Notes: generated from the letters alone by a model not told the origin. A DNA stretch of 64,000 bases from an uncultured Verrucomicrobiota bacterium (GCA_949293415.1 CASFDK010000023.1:1-64000), one strand, 5' to 3'. Positions 8,874 through 18,199 are shown, counted from the stretch's first letter. Numbers and translations are program-made.

Positions 8874-11800
8874 TTAGTCTATTTTCACAATTTCAAACAT
8901 CGGCGTTGCACCGTTTTCGAGTTTCGAATTGTCGATTTTCAGCTTCATCACGCCGTCGGCGAACTCGAACGGAATCTTTTCCCTGCGCTCGCCGTTGAGC
9001 GCGACGGGGCGCACCTCGTATTTGCCGCCGTACGCCAGGCGCAACTCGGCCTCGATTTTGCCGCGCTGCACAACTATCGGAGGCTTTCCTCCGCCGACGG
9101 AAACAACGTCGTCGGTCGAAAGCTTCATATCAGTATTGCCTTCGAGCGTTGCGAATGCGAAAATCAGGCGCGAACTTTCGGAAATCTTTTTGCCGTCCAT
9201 CGAGCAGATTCCGACCGTGCACGGCACGTTGCCCGAAACGATTTTCAGCGCGCCCAAACGCGTAGTTTCGGGAGTGCGCATTGCGATTATCTCGGAGCGC
9301 GGCGTGACCACTTTCAGGAAAATCTTTTTCGCGTCGAGCGTAATCTGCCCCGTATCGGACTGGAAGACTCCCCTTGCGACATCGGTTTTATTCTCGGGCG
9401 GAAGAATGCCTTTCCTGCGCATTTCGGCGACGAACTTCGACAGGTCGAAGTCGGACTTTCCGCTTTCCTTAACACTGTGGAACCACGCCTCGGCGACGAT
9501 TTCAGAGCTGCCGACAGGGCTTGTTTCCATATCGGCGGGCTTCACCTTGACGTTTTTCAGAACCTCGGGAACTTTGCCCTCGAAGGCGTTTGCGTAGCCC
9601 GTGAGCAGCAATATTTGCGTCTGCAGCGAATTGAAGCCGCGCACCGAGCGGGAGTTGTTTTGGAGGAAGTCGTCCGAAACTTTCATATCTATTCTGTGGC
9701 GGGCGGGTTCTACGTCGCCGCGAATGAACATCGCCGAGCAAAACAGTTCCGAAACCTGCGCCACGGGCGACGGATATACCGAGAATGGCCCGACCGTCCT
9801 TCTGGGCTTTCTGTGCGGAATTGCGTCGGAATGGATTGTAAGCCCCGAGAAATTCTGGAACGCCGAGTACGGCGCGAACATCGCGGGCATTTGGTAGCGC
9901 GATTTGCTCCAGTAGCAGTGGTTGTACTCGGTTACGAACATCGGGCGGTTGTTGATTTTCATCGAGGCGACCCCGCGCCAGAATCCCGCGCGTTCGTTTA
10001 TAGCGTCGCCCTGCGGACATTTCGCGTTGTTGATGTTGAAGCTCGACGGATGCGAATAGTATGTGTTCGCGATTACATAGTCGGTCGTCTTCGAACGTAT
10101 CGCCGTGCCGTAGACAATAGGTCCGAGGTTGTTCTGCACTTTCAGTCCCTTGTAGCCAGTGGAGTCCACGACTTTTTCGGCGAAGTCAACGAAGTCGGCG
10201 AGGTGGTCCCAGCAGCAGCGAGTCCAGTCGTCGTTGCCTTTTACTATGCAGGGAACTTCGTCGAAGGTCTTGTAGTTGAATTTGCCTTTTGTGTAAAATA
10301 TTTTATCCCACGCGGCGTTGAGTTTTGATATTTCACCATAACGCTTTTCGAGCCACTTGTGCCATTTCGACATAACGAGTTTTTTCGTCCCGGGCAGTAT
10401 GGTATCGTTGGGGTCGAACTTGCTTGTTTCGTCCATTCGGCTGAAGCAGATTGCAAGCTCGTTGTAATATTCGACGCAGACGATTACGGGGTCGTCCTTC
10501 CAAGCCAAGCCGGTGTAGGGGTTGACGTGGTTGAGCACGAACTCGGTCGTTTTTTTCCAGTGGCTGCGCACATTGTCGTCGCCGAAGACGGCGCGGAGCT
10601 TTACGTCGTCGCGGATGTAGAAGTTGTAGTTTTTAAGCCCCATCCTGTACCACACGAGCGTCACGTGGATGTACACGCCGTTCTTCTTGAGCTCCGCCAC
10701 GAGCCTGTCCGCCGCGTCGTAGAGCGTCTGGCGTTCCAAGTCGGTCATGTTGTCGCGGAGGATTTCGAACGATATTCTTGCGAAGTTGTAGCCGTACACT
10801 TTGAATGATTCCGCGTAGCGCTTGATTTCCTCCGCGCGTTTGTCGGCGGGAAGTTTTGCGAAATACGAAAGCGAGTATTCGGAAAAGCCCTTGAAGCGCG
10901 CGTCTTTTTGCGGAGTTTTTTCGAAGGCGAGCGTGCCGCGGTCGCTTACAATCACGCGTCCGTACGCGCCGGCGGGCGCGCTGTCGAAGAACGCCGACTG
11001 GTCGAGTGCGGAACCCCTTTTCATATTCATATCTTCGGGCATATCCACGGCAACCCATTCGTCGGGGTTGAACGGCTTGATGTTTATCGTGTCGATTTTC
11101 TCGTCGCTAAACGTCGCGCCCAGCAGAATGAGCGCGTCGGAATTGAGCGATTCTATTTCAACCGATTTCAGCGCGGCATCGGCGGGAAGCTCGAAGCGCG
11201 ATAGGAACACTTTGCCCCTTTTTGTTTTCGGAGAGACGGTATAAACGGTGCGCACGTTGTCGTTGATGTCGCGGCTGTCGTTGAAAATCCACGTATCCCT
11301 GCGGCGTTTCATAATGTATGTGCGCTGCGAGCCGTCCGAAGTGTTGAACGTGATTTTCGCAATGTCCTGCGGCGCGTTTTGCGCGTAGATTGCGGTATGG
11401 AGAAGGTACAGATACGCGCCCGTGTAGTTTACGGGAATTGAAATTTTTGCGCAGGTTTCGCGCTGCCGCTGCGAGTTGAAAAGCACGCCGCCCATGCCGC
11501 CGTTTGCCGCAGGGTCGATAAGTCTGAAGCGCATTCCGCCGAAGTACTTTTGCTTCGGATCGAGAGAGGCGAGGTTTTCATCCATCTTCCAATTCGAGAA
11601 GTCGCCGAGCTTGAAGTTTGCGTATTTGGAGATGTCGAGCGTCTGCGTGCCCGTATCGACATCGACAAACCCTATCGGCTTGACGCGGAACGAAACTTCG
11701 TAGGTCTTGCCCTTTTCGACCGCGATGTTTTGCGTTGCGTATGTCAACGCCCACGCGCGCAGGTATTTGTTGTGTTTGCCGTCGGGAAGGATTTCGTCCA

Positions 11801-12242
11801 TAAGGCGCGTCGGATAGACGCGGTTTATGCGCCAGTTATACGAAAAATCCCCGTTTTCAAAGCCTCCGTTCTTCACGTGTTTGCCGTCGATTTTTACGTC
11901 GTCGTAGCAGACTGCAAGAATCCGGCGTTTGCCGTTTTTGAAAGAGTGCAAACCCGACAGGCCTAGCGAAACTTCGCCGGAGAAATGCGCCTTGAACTTG
12001 AAGGACGCAGTTTCCCATCCGTCCGTTTTGTTTTGGTAGTGGAAACGGACAATCGGGCACATCGTGCCGCCGCGGTTTACCTCGCCCGCTTCGGCTTTGC
12101 CGTTGGGCGAGCCGACACACTCGAGTTTTTCGCCCACGCCCGCGCTTACGAAAACATATGCCTGCGCCTCGCGCGGCGGATTTTTTGCAGACAGTACGGC
12201 GCAGCAGAGCAGTCCGCACACAAACGACAGTAGCTTCTTCAT
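8874..12242 (-). CDS. large exported glycoside hydrolase-like protein (clan GH-A type fold)
   Basis: 1122 residues. A signal peptide (MKKLLSFVCGLLCCAVLSA) is followed by about 370 residues of beta-rich, carbohydrate-binding-module-like sequence containing FENGDFSYNW. The central region (about 430-860) resembles a clan GH-A TIM barrel: YGYNFARISFE, then a strand ending in YYNEL with a candidate acid/base E595, and FVTEYNH with a candidate nucleophile E772. A beta-sandwich tail follows. The glycosidase assignment is inferred from the Asn-Glu pair and the later strand-end Glu; I cannot place it in a numbered family (GH5, GH42 and GH39-like are all possible). Likely periplasmic or secreted, acting on a plant or host polysaccharide. 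Confidence 0.8.
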   Translation of the reverse strand: MKKLLSFVCGLLCCAVLSAKNPPREAQAYVFVSAGVGEKLECVGSPNGKAEAGEVNRGGTMCPIVRFHYQNKTDGWETASFKFKAHFSGEVSLGLSGLHSFKNGKRRILAVCYDDVKIDGKHVKNGGFENGDFSYNWRINRVYPTRLMDEILPDGKHNKYLRAWALTYATQNIAVEKGKTYEVSFRVKPIGFVDVDTGTQTLDISKYANFKLGDFSNWKMDENLASLDPKQKYFGGMRFRLIDPAANGGMGGVLFNSQRQRETCAKISIPVNYTGAYLYLLHTAIYAQNAPQDIAKITFNTSDGSQRTYIMKRRRDTWIFNDSRDINDNVRTVYTVSPKTKRGKVFLSRFELPADAALKSVEIESLNSDALILLGATFSDEKIDTINIKPFNPDEWVAVDMPEDMNMKRGSALDQSAFFDSAPAGAYGRVIVSDRGTLAFEKTPQKDARFKGFSEYSLSYFAKLPADKRAEEIKRYAESFKVYGYNFARISFEILRDNMTDLERQTLYDAADRLVAELKKNGVYIHVTLVWYRMGLKNYNFYIRDDVKLRAVFGDDNVRSHWKKTTEFVLNHVNPYTGLAWKDDPVIVCVEYYNELAICFSRMDETSKFDPNDTILPGTKKLVMSKWHKWLEKRYGEISKLNAAWDKIFYTKGKFNYKTFDEVPCIVKGNDDWTRCCWDHLADFVDFAEKVVDSTGYKGLKVQNNLGPIVYGTAIRSKTTDYVIANTYYSHPSSFNINNAKCPQGDAINERAGFWRGVASMKINNRPMFVTEYNHCYWSKSRYQMPAMFAPYSAFQNFSGLTIHSDAIPHRKPRRTVGPFSVYPSPVAQVSELFCSAMFIRGDVEPARHRIDMKVSDDFLQNNSRSVRGFNSLQTQILLLTGYANAFEGKVPEVLKNVKVKPADMETSPVGSSEIVAEAWFHSVKESGKSDFDLSKFVAEMRRKGILPPENKTDVARGVFQSDTGQITLDAKKIFLKVVTPRSEIIAMRTPETTRLGALKIVSGNVPCTVGICSMDGKKISESSRLIFAFATLEGNTDMKLSTDDVVSVGGGKPPIVVQRGKIEAELRLAYGGKYEVRPVALNGERREKIPFEFADGVMKLKIDNSKLENGATPMFEIVKID

Positions 12243-12361
12243 AATTATATATTCTCCGTAAAGATGTTGTCGGACACTTTCTACGAAAAATGCGCGGCTA
12301 TGTCAAACACCGATTGAACCGAATTTGGTAAACGATTAAATTGCCCGCGCCGCCCGAAAAC

Positions 12362-12387
12362 AAAAAAGCCCCGATTGCTCGGGGCTT
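12362..12387 (-). terminator. intrinsic terminator after the discoidin-like gene
   Basis: Minus strand: AAGCCCCGA / TCGGGGCTT stem (12387-12366), 4-base loop, running into a T-tract (12367-12362). It ends the group of minus-strand genes from 16351 down to 12406. Confidence 0.85.
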
Positions 12388-12405
12388 CCTTGAAATGCAG
12401 TTATA

Positions 12406-13041
12406 TTATCTGCCGAAAACTTCGACTTCGATATAGTGGTTCATATCGTTCGAAGTGTTGCCGTTCGAGTAGAGGCGGATATATCTGCCCTTGACGGGCG
12501 GATTTACAACCATCAGCTTGCCGAGGTTTGTTTCGACATAGGCCTTGTTCTGGCCTTTGCCGAGTTTCGCCGAGTTGTCGTGGTCGTTGTTGAAGATTGT
12601 CTTGACGCCGCTCTTGAAAGTGGGGTCGTCAGAAACCTGAACAACTACGTCCTTGTAGGCGCGTTCCTGACTGTGGTAGTGCCAAACCGCAACCGCGAAA
12701 ATTTCGGAGGTCTTTTCGAGGTCGATTTGAACCCACTGGAAGCCGTTCTGGATTTCGACATACGAGCCTTCAGCCGCTTCCTTGTCGCCGTCGGTTACGA
12801 GTTCGAGCTCGCCGATAAGCGGAAAGTCGTCGGACGAAGTTACCTTCTTGCCCTTGGCGATATTCTTTACGTCTTCGGGAACGTCGGGTTCGGGATTGGG
12901 TGTTTTTGCTTCGAGGTTGTCGATTTTAATCGGAACGGGTGTACCCGTGAGCTGCGAACGCGGAACGTCGAGCTTAAGGGGCTTTGCGTACGAGCAAAGC
13001 GCCGCCGCCAATGCGACAAATGCAATGATTGTCTTCTTCAT
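12406..13041 (-). CDS. exported discoidin (F5/8 type C)-like domain protein
   Basis: 211 residues. A signal peptide (MKKTIIAFVALAAALCSYA) is followed by one domain of about 150 residues with F5/8 type C features: an opening NIAKGKKVTSSD, a loop LVTDGDKEA, the core strand WVQIDLEK, and closing KGRYIRLYSNGNT and HYIEVEVFGR. Such domains usually bind carbohydrate, so this may be a sugar-binding partner of the exported enzymes encoded nearby. AAGGAAA lies just upstream of the ATG. It follows the Gfo/Idh/MocA gene by 32 bases and is followed by a terminator, so it is probably the last gene of that transcript. No catalytic domain is visible. Confidence 0.8.
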   Translation of the reverse strand: MKKTIIAFVALAAALCSYAKPLKLDVPRSQLTGTPVPIKIDNLEAKTPNPEPDVPEDVKNIAKGKKVTSSDDFPLIGELELVTDGDKEAAEGSYVEIQNGFQWVQIDLEKTSEIFAVAVWHYHSQERAYKDVVVQVSDDPTFKSGVKTIFNNDHDNSAKLGKGQNKAYVETNLGKLMVVNPPVKGRYIRLYSNGNTSNDMNHYIEVEVFGR

Positions 13042-13074
13042 ATTTTTTCCTTTTAGATGTGTTTTAAAGATGGA

Positions 13075-14442
13075 TTACGATACAACAAAGTCGGAATCGC
13101 TGAATGTCAGCGGACCTTCAGTAACGGCTTCGCGCGCCTTGAATACCGCCGCTTCCGCTTCGAACGCGTGTTCGGAGTCGCAGGAGAGCTTGTTTTCGCC
13201 GCGCACCGCGCCTACGAAGTTTTCGAGGTGGTACATATGGATGGGCTTTTCCGAGCTGAATCCGGGGACTTTTTCGGGGAAGCTGTAGCCGACGAGAGCC
13301 TTCGATTCGCGAGCGTCGGCAATCTTGGCCGAAGCTGCGGGAGCTTCGCCCGCGCCGATTACGCCTTTGTCGATAAGCGGCTTCCAGTCGGGAGCGTTGT
13401 TTTCGCGGAAGAGCTTTGTAAGCGCGGGATTTTCCGACATCTTGAGCGTGCCTTGGTCGCCCATAAACGATTCGAAGTATCCGCCACCCGCGCTTGTGGT
13501 CGTCAGAACCTGATAGAACGCCTGCGCCTTTTTGCCTTGGAATGTCTTGTCGAATTCGAAAATGCACATTACGTTGTCGTCCCAGTCGTGCGCTGGAGTG
13601 CCGTCGGCATTCTTGTAATAGTCGCGGTTGCCCGAAGCCATTACGCGCGTGGGGCGTGCGCCGAGCATCCAACCGAAGATGTCGATCTGGTGCGCGCCGA
13701 GGTCGGAGATTGCGCCGCCGCCGAGACCCTTCGACCAACGCCAGTTGAGGAACTGGTTCATATCCCTGTAGCCGTACTTCACGAGGATTTCCTGCGGAAT
13801 GGCGTATTTGGGATTCTTCGGAGCTTCGATGTCGCGCGAAACGGCTCTGTTCCACTGACCGTTGCAAGCCATAATGTTGCCGCAGATGGATGCGTCGCGC
13901 AGAAGCTTTTCACGCGCATAGATGTAGCGCGGGTTGCTCTTGCGCTGGTGCCCGATTTGCAGGAGCTTCCCGCTCTTGCGCGCCGCGCGAACCATCTCGC
14001 GCGCGCCTTCGAGAGTGTCGGACATCATCTTTTCGCAGTATACGTTTACGCCCGCTTCGAGGAAGTCTACCGTCATCGGCGAGTGCCAGAAGTCGGGAGT
14101 TGCGATGAACACTGCGTCGAGGTCCTTGGCGTGGTCCTTGATGAGTTCCTTGTAGTCGATATAGCCCTTTGGGGTCTGCTTGAGGGTCTTCTTGATGAGA
14201 GCCAACGCGTATTTCTGGTTGTATTTTTCCCAGATGTCGCAAATGGCAACAAAGTTGAGGTTGGGCATTTTCAGAAGGCTCTGGAGCAGTACGCGACCTT
14301 CCGCGCCTACGCCAACCATCGCGATGTTGAGCCGCTTGCCCGACTTCGCCGCCTGTGCGTTGAGCATTCCCGCCGAGAGGACGAGACCGCCGCCCGCAAC
14401 CGATGCCGTTTTGAGAAAATCTCTACGAGTAAAATCTTTCAT
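13075..14442 (-). CDS. Tat-targeted Gfo/Idh/MocA-family oxidoreductase
   Basis: 455 residues. A twin-arginine signal (TRRDFLKTA plus a hydrophobic segment ending near LNAQAA) precedes a Rossmann domain (RLNIAMVGVGAEGR). The family EKP motif reads EKM here (VYCEKMMSD), followed by a substrate domain with GGGAISDLGAHQIDIF and candidate catalytic H251. Family members are NAD(P)-dependent sugar or polyol dehydrogenases that typically form keto-sugars or inositol derivatives. A Tat signal implies export of a folded, cofactor-loaded enzyme. The DoxX-like gene lies 30 bases upstream on the same strand and the discoidin-like gene follows, suggesting one periplasmic sugar-modifying unit. The substrate cannot be read from sequence. 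Confidence 0.92.
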   Translation of the reverse strand: MKDFTRRDFLKTASVAGGGLVLSAGMLNAQAAKSGKRLNIAMVGVGAEGRVLLQSLLKMPNLNFVAICDIWEKYNQKYALALIKKTLKQTPKGYIDYKELIKDHAKDLDAVFIATPDFWHSPMTVDFLEAGVNVYCEKMMSDTLEGAREMVRAARKSGKLLQIGHQRKSNPRYIYAREKLLRDASICGNIMACNGQWNRAVSRDIEAPKNPKYAIPQEILVKYGYRDMNQFLNWRWSKGLGGGAISDLGAHQIDIFGWMLGARPTRVMASGNRDYYKNADGTPAHDWDDNVMCIFEFDKTFQGKKAQAFYQVLTTTSAGGGYFESFMGDQGTLKMSENPALTKLFRENNAPDWKPLIDKGVIGAGEAPAASAKIADARESKALVGYSFPEKVPGFSSEKPIHMYHLENFVGAVRGENKLSCDSEHAFEAEAAVFKAREAVTEGPLTFSDSDFVVS

Positions 14443-14472
14443 AGTTGTATGTTTGATAGATAGTATTGTTTG

Positions 14473-15081
14473 TTATTTGTTCTCGCAATTACACGACATA
14501 CCGCAGCCGCACTTGCACTTTACGAGTTCGAATTTGTTGTAGTCGGCAAGCAACAGAGCCGCCACTATGAGCACCATATGCACGCCGAGGTATGCGATAC
14601 CCGCCGCCGCGTTCGGTCCCATCGAAGGTTCGAGGATGATGAAGCCCCAAGTCAGCGAGATGTAGAGCAAGCCCATCAAGAAGAGGGTCAGGCGCGTGCA
14701 GATGCCGAGCAACAGGGTCAAACCCAAGCCGATGAGGGCAAAGCCGAGCACGAATGCATAGGGCTGAACCATAAACGAGGGCATAAGCGGGCTTGCGCTG
14801 AATGTGTCGACCGTCATCGGACCTTTCTCAGGGAGACCGTGGTAGAACTGGAAGCCGAGCGTCTGAACGGTTTCGGTAACCTTTTCGACGGGCGGACCGC
14901 CCGCCGCGTTAGACGCGACTTCCTGAAGGATGTCGACATCGTCCGCGCTCAAACCGCCGGCGTCTTTTACGACTTCCTTTGTGCCCTGAAATTTTGTAAG
15001 CCCCGTGCCGATTGCCCTTGCGGCGAGCCAGAAACGGAGCAGCCAAAATGCCATTGTGTACGTGATTTTATTGAACTTCAT
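14473..15081 (-). CDS. DoxX-like four-helix membrane protein with Cys-rich tail
   Basis: 202 residues. Hydrophobic segments lie near 10-28, 95-125, 128-147 and 155-175, the DoxX/SURF4-type four-helix plan. An extended polar loop of about 65 residues lies between helices 1 and 2. The C-terminus has five cysteines in 11 residues (C-x-C-x-C-x-x-x-C-x-C), suggesting metal binding. DoxX proteins are often encoded beside redox enzymes; here it precedes the Tat-exported oxidoreductase by 30 bases, and electron or quinone coupling is a reasonable guess but only inference. No Shine-Dalgarno is visible, only an A-rich leader. A candidate promoter lies 50-80 bases upstream. Confidence 0.75.
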   Translation of the reverse strand: MKFNKITYTMAFWLLRFWLAARAIGTGLTKFQGTKEVVKDAGGLSADDVDILQEVASNAAGGPPVEKVTETVQTLGFQFYHGLPEKGPMTVDTFSASPLMPSFMVQPYAFVLGFALIGLGLTLLLGICTRLTLFLMGLLYISLTWGFIILEPSMGPNAAAGIAYLGVHMVLIVAALLLADYNKFELVKCKCGCGMSCNCENK

Positions 15082-15131
15082 TTTTTGTTTTCTATTTTAG
15101 ATTGGTGAAATGAATAATATTTCGGGAGAGC

Positions 15132-15159
15132 GTTATAGCCGATTGCCTTTGTATGTAAA
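15132..15159 (-). promoter_or_regulatory. candidate sigma-70 promoter for the DoxX-oxidoreductase genes
   Basis: On the minus strand TTTACA (15159-15154) and TATAAC (15137-15132) are separated by 16 bases in AT-rich DNA, about 50 bases upstream of the DoxX-like start. Inferred from consensus only. Confidence 0.4.
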
Positions 15160-15310
15160 GTTTTTTAATATGCAAATTGCCCCGAAAACAACTCCGCCCC
15201 ATCTCGGCGGTGCGGACATATTTTGTATAGTGTCCGCCGCCGATAAAAGGCAAATAGCCACGATCGGGGCGATTTAACACCCTTCGACAAAAGCAGTCGG
15301 CAGACAAGCC

Positions 15311-16351
15311 CTACTGGTTGGACGTGTCGAAAGCCGAATCGAACGCGATGTCGCTCGTCGGAAAATCGAACGACTTAACCTTCGCGCAGGCTTCCGTCGC
15401 GCCGTGGATTCTGTCCATTCTGCCGTCTTCCCATTCGACCGAAAGCGGGCCATTGTACTTGATGTCGTTGAGGGCGACGATAATTTCCTCGAAGTTGATG
15501 TCGCCGTGTCCGATTGAGCGGAAGTCCCAGTAGCGGCGCGGATCGCAGAAATCGGTATGTCCGCCGAATACGCCCGCTTCGCCCGTACCGTGCCCCCACC
15601 AAACGTCCTTCATATGGGCGTGGAAGATGCGGTCGGCGAACTTGCGGATGAACTTTACGTAGTCCACGCCCTGATAGCCGAAGTGCGAGGGGTCGTAGTT
15701 GAAACCGAAGCGCGGGTGGTTGCCGATTGCCTTCAATGCGCGTTCAGCACTTGCGATATCGAATGCGATTTCCGTGGGGTGCACTTCGAGCGCGAAGTTT
15801 ACGCCCTCCGCGTCGAACGCGTCGAGAATCGGCTTCCAGCGTTTTGCGAAGTCGGCGTAGCCCGCTTCAATCATTTCCTGCGACGCAGGCGGGAACGAGT
15901 ACAGATACTGCCAAATCGACGAACCCGTAAAGCCCGTAACCGTGGGGGCAATAGGGGATGCCGCGAGAGAGGCGGGACGCATCGACATAAACTTTTTGCA
16001 GATTTTTGCGGTGCGAACCATTTCGTCTGCCGCGCGCTGGCGCACGCCCTCGGGATTGCCGTCGCCCCAGATGGAATCGGGCATCATTGCGCGGTGGCGC
16101 GAGTCGATGTTGTCGCAAACGCACTGCCCCACGAGGTGGTTCGAGAGCGCGAAGCAGTTCAGACCGTTCGCCGCAAGGATGTCCCAACGGCTTTTCAGGT
16201 ATGCTTCGTCGTCGGCTTTCGACATATCGAAGTGGTTTTGCGTGAGGGCGATTTCCAAGCCCTGATAGCCCATTTTCGCCGCCAGAGGAGCGAGGTCTTC
16301 AAGCTTCATATCGGCCCATTGCCCCGTGAAGAGTGTGATAGTTCTTGCCAT
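15311..16351 (-). CDS. cytoplasmic sugar phosphate isomerase/epimerase family protein (TIM barrel)
   Basis: 346 residues with no signal peptide. It shows the AP-endonuclease-2/xylose-isomerase-like barrel pattern: [39 protein letters not shown] and [12 protein letters not shown] supply the Glu/Asp/His metal ligands at strand ends. An AAAGGAAAATT ribosome-binding site precedes the ATG. The group includes inosose, tagatose and keto-sugar isomerases; the actual substrate is unknown. It is the most upstream of four minus-strand genes, but a 229-base gap with its own candidate promoter separates it from the DoxX gene, so co-regulation is likelier than strict co-transcription. Its neighbours suggest it handles the product of the exported oxidoreductase. 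Confidence 0.9.
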   Translation of the reverse strand: MARTITLFTGQWADMKLEDLAPLAAKMGYQGLEIALTQNHFDMSKADDEAYLKSRWDILAANGLNCFALSNHLVGQCVCDNIDSRHRAMMPDSIWGDGNPEGVRQRAADEMVRTAKICKKFMSMRPASLAASPIAPTVTGFTGSSIWQYLYSFPPASQEMIEAGYADFAKRWKPILDAFDAEGVNFALEVHPTEIAFDIASAERALKAIGNHPRFGFNYDPSHFGYQGVDYVKFIRKFADRIFHAHMKDVWWGHGTGEAGVFGGHTDFCDPRRYWDFRSIGHGDINFEEIIVALNDIKYNGPLSVEWEDGRMDRIHGATEACAKVKSFDFPTSDIAFDSAFDTSNQ

Positions 16352-16534
16352 AATTTTCCTTTATATAGTTTTGATGTTTTATAAAAGTCGGCGGACGGCG
16401 CATAAAACGCAGCCCGTTTTTCGCGAAATAAATTAGGTCGAACGCCGAAACTTTCAAGCTATTTTTCCCCGCGATTCGAAAAATTCGATAGTACAGCGCG
16501 GATTGCGCCGCGCCCCTACCCGAGAATAAAAAGG

Positions 16535-16564
16535 TTGATTTCGGAGCGGAAAGCCTGCAATATT
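16535..16564 (+). promoter_or_regulatory. weak candidate promoter for the STAS gene
   Basis: TTGATT (16535-16540) and AATATT (16559-16564) with 18-base spacing, 33 bases upstream of the ATG, in the divergent region between the isomerase and STAS genes. Consensus match is modest. Confidence 0.25.
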
Positions 16565-16596
16565 CGGTCAATTGTAAAACTTAAAGAATCGGAACT

Positions 16597-16929
16597 ATGG
16601 AAATCACACAGGAAAAAGTAAACGACATCGCCGTAATTTCGCTCAGCGGCAGACTCAATGTTACGACGACAGCCGAACTCGAACAGGTATTTACCAAGCT
16701 TCTCGAAGAAAAGCAGACAAAGGTTCTCGTAGAATGCCGCGAGCTTGAATACATCAGCAGCGCGGGCTTGCGTGTGCTCCTGACTGCGGCGAAGCAGTTC
16801 AAGAAAATCTCTGGCGAAATCGCGCTTGCAGGGCTGAGCCAGAACGTAAAGCAGGTTTTCGAAATCTCGGGCTTTACGAGCATATTCCCCATCTACACAA
16901 CGCGCGACGAAGCGGTCAAGTCGATGTAG
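16597..16929 (+). CDS. STAS-domain anti-sigma factor antagonist
   Basis: 110 residues, a single STAS domain of the SpoIIAA/RsbV type. It has the expected beta-strand opening (NDIAVISLSGRLNV) and the phospho-acceptor loop YISSAGLRVLL, with S54 or S55 as the predicted phosphorylated serine. Such proteins bind and sequester an anti-sigma kinase when unphosphorylated, releasing an alternative sigma factor. It stands alone with its own terminator; no RsbW-like kinase, PP2C phosphatase or sigma factor is nearby, so its partners must be elsewhere. No strong ribosome-binding site is visible. Confidence 0.93.
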   Translation: MEITQEKVNDIAVISLSGRLNVTTTAELEQVFTKLLEEKQTKVLVECRELEYISSAGLRVLLTAAKQFKKISGEIALAGLSQNVKQVFEISGFTSIFPIYTTRDEAVKSM

Positions 16930-16957
16930 ACTTCCGCCGAAAGGCAAAAAGCCTTAA

Positions 16958-16986
16958 ATCTTCGCCGCTTGGCGGAGATTTTTTTT
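16958..16986 (+). terminator. intrinsic terminator after the STAS gene
   Basis: ATCTTCGCC pairs with GGCGGAGAT (one G-T pair), loop GCTT, followed by seven T residues. It lies between the convergent STAS and GH26 genes. Confidence 0.8.
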
Positions 16987-16997
16987 GCGCCGCATAC

Positions 16998-18053
16998 CTA
17001 CTTGCCGTCGAAGACGGCTTCGGGAAATTTTATAAGCTTGGGGTCGTTCATAAGCTTTCCCGCATTTTTATAAATCTGGATACCCCAAGGTCCGTGCCAA
17101 AAAAGCACGCAAAAAGAACGGGGACAGTGCATATCGAGTTGTTCGGTAAGCGTGGATACATCGTAAGCCCCGTTTTTGTCGTCCAGCCCGAACTTTACCC
17201 CGAACTCGGCGACGGCAAAAATTTTTCCGTTTTCAATAACCGCATCGTATTTGTCCTTGATACATCCGAGGTTTTTTGCGCGTTTGTATTTGTACACGTC
17301 GAGCCCCACAATATCGGCGTTGAAGAAATCGTACGAGCCGTCGGGAAGCCTGTATTGTTCCAACGAACGCCCCGCAGCGAGGGCATTCAGCCAGACAACC
17401 CTGCACCCCTTTGCGTCCAAAGCCGCCTTTATCTGATTCCACAACTTGCGCTGGGTATCGACGGGAATTTTTGCGCCCCACCAAAACCATTCGCCGTTCA
17501 TTTCGTGCATCGGTCCGAAAATCGGTATTACCCCTCTGTCGTTGAGGTCGCGAACGCCGTCGGCGACTTCTTCAAGCATCGCAAGCCAACGCGACTTCTC
17601 GGGCGAGTCCGCCGAAGCGACGAGTTTCGCCGACTTATCCTCGAGCTTTACGCGCAACCCTCCGTAGTTCGGGAAATACGGATTTGGAAAGTGGCAAACT
17701 ATCCTCACGAGACCGCCGCCTTTATAATGGCGTTCGGCAACGGAATTGACCGACCTCCAAGCGACGGGCTTTTCCCCGTCCCTTAATTTGCGCATTCCCT
17801 CTTTGTACAGATACTCCACACACATCAGCGCAGGGACTTTGCCGAAGCGGGTTTTCATTAAGTCCCAATCCTTTTCGTTATAACTTTCACCGAGTATGTA
17901 TCTGTCGGAAGCGGCGACATCCCGTATATATTTTAGAAGCGCGGCTTTTTTTGCGTCGAGTTCGGCTTCGGAAGGAACCGAAGCGGCAAGATGCAAAGAT
18001 GCAAACGAAACGCCGAGTACAATTAGGCAGAATTTCAACGAAAATAAATTCAC
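16998..18053 (-). CDS. exported GH26 beta-mannanase-like glycosidase
   Basis: 351 residues with a signal peptide (MNLFSLKFCLIVLGVSFASLHLAA). GH26 hallmarks are present: PMHEMNGEWFWWG with predicted acid/base E184, and IFAVAEFGV with predicted nucleophile E283, plus LVRIVCHFPNP and VLFWHGPWG around the active site. Family 26 is mostly endo-beta-1,4-mannanase, so hydrolysis of mannans or mannan-containing glycans is likely. The length is that of a lone catalytic domain without binding modules. It lies upstream of nothing on its strand and converges on the STAS gene; the exported isomerase gene upstream on the same strand ends in its own terminator, so the two are probably separate transcripts. 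Confidence 0.9.
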   Translation of the reverse strand: MNLFSLKFCLIVLGVSFASLHLAASVPSEAELDAKKAALLKYIRDVAASDRYILGESYNEKDWDLMKTRFGKVPALMCVEYLYKEGMRKLRDGEKPVAWRSVNSVAERHYKGGGLVRIVCHFPNPYFPNYGGLRVKLEDKSAKLVASADSPEKSRWLAMLEEVADGVRDLNDRGVIPIFGPMHEMNGEWFWWGAKIPVDTQRKLWNQIKAALDAKGCRVVWLNALAAGRSLEQYRLPDGSYDFFNADIVGLDVYKYKRAKNLGCIKDKYDAVIENGKIFAVAEFGVKFGLDDKNGAYDVSTLTEQLDMHCPRSFCVLFWHGPWGIQIYKNAGKLMNDPKLIKFPEAVFDGK

Positions 18054-18137
18054 GACAAATAACCCCTTCCTACCTGCGGATGCAATCGGAAACGGAACGG
18101 AATTTCAATGAAAAAAATTTTTTCGACGTACCCGCCG

Positions 18138-18167
18138 AAAAAAAAGGCGTCCCGCAAACGGGACGCC
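18138..18167 (-). terminator. intrinsic terminator after the exported isomerase gene
   Basis: Minus strand GGCGTCCCG / CGGGACGCC stem (18167-18146), 4-base loop, then eight T residues (18145-18138). Confidence 0.9.
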
Positions 18168-18199
18168 CAAAGGACCTAATGAAAAAGTTAATCAGCCGA

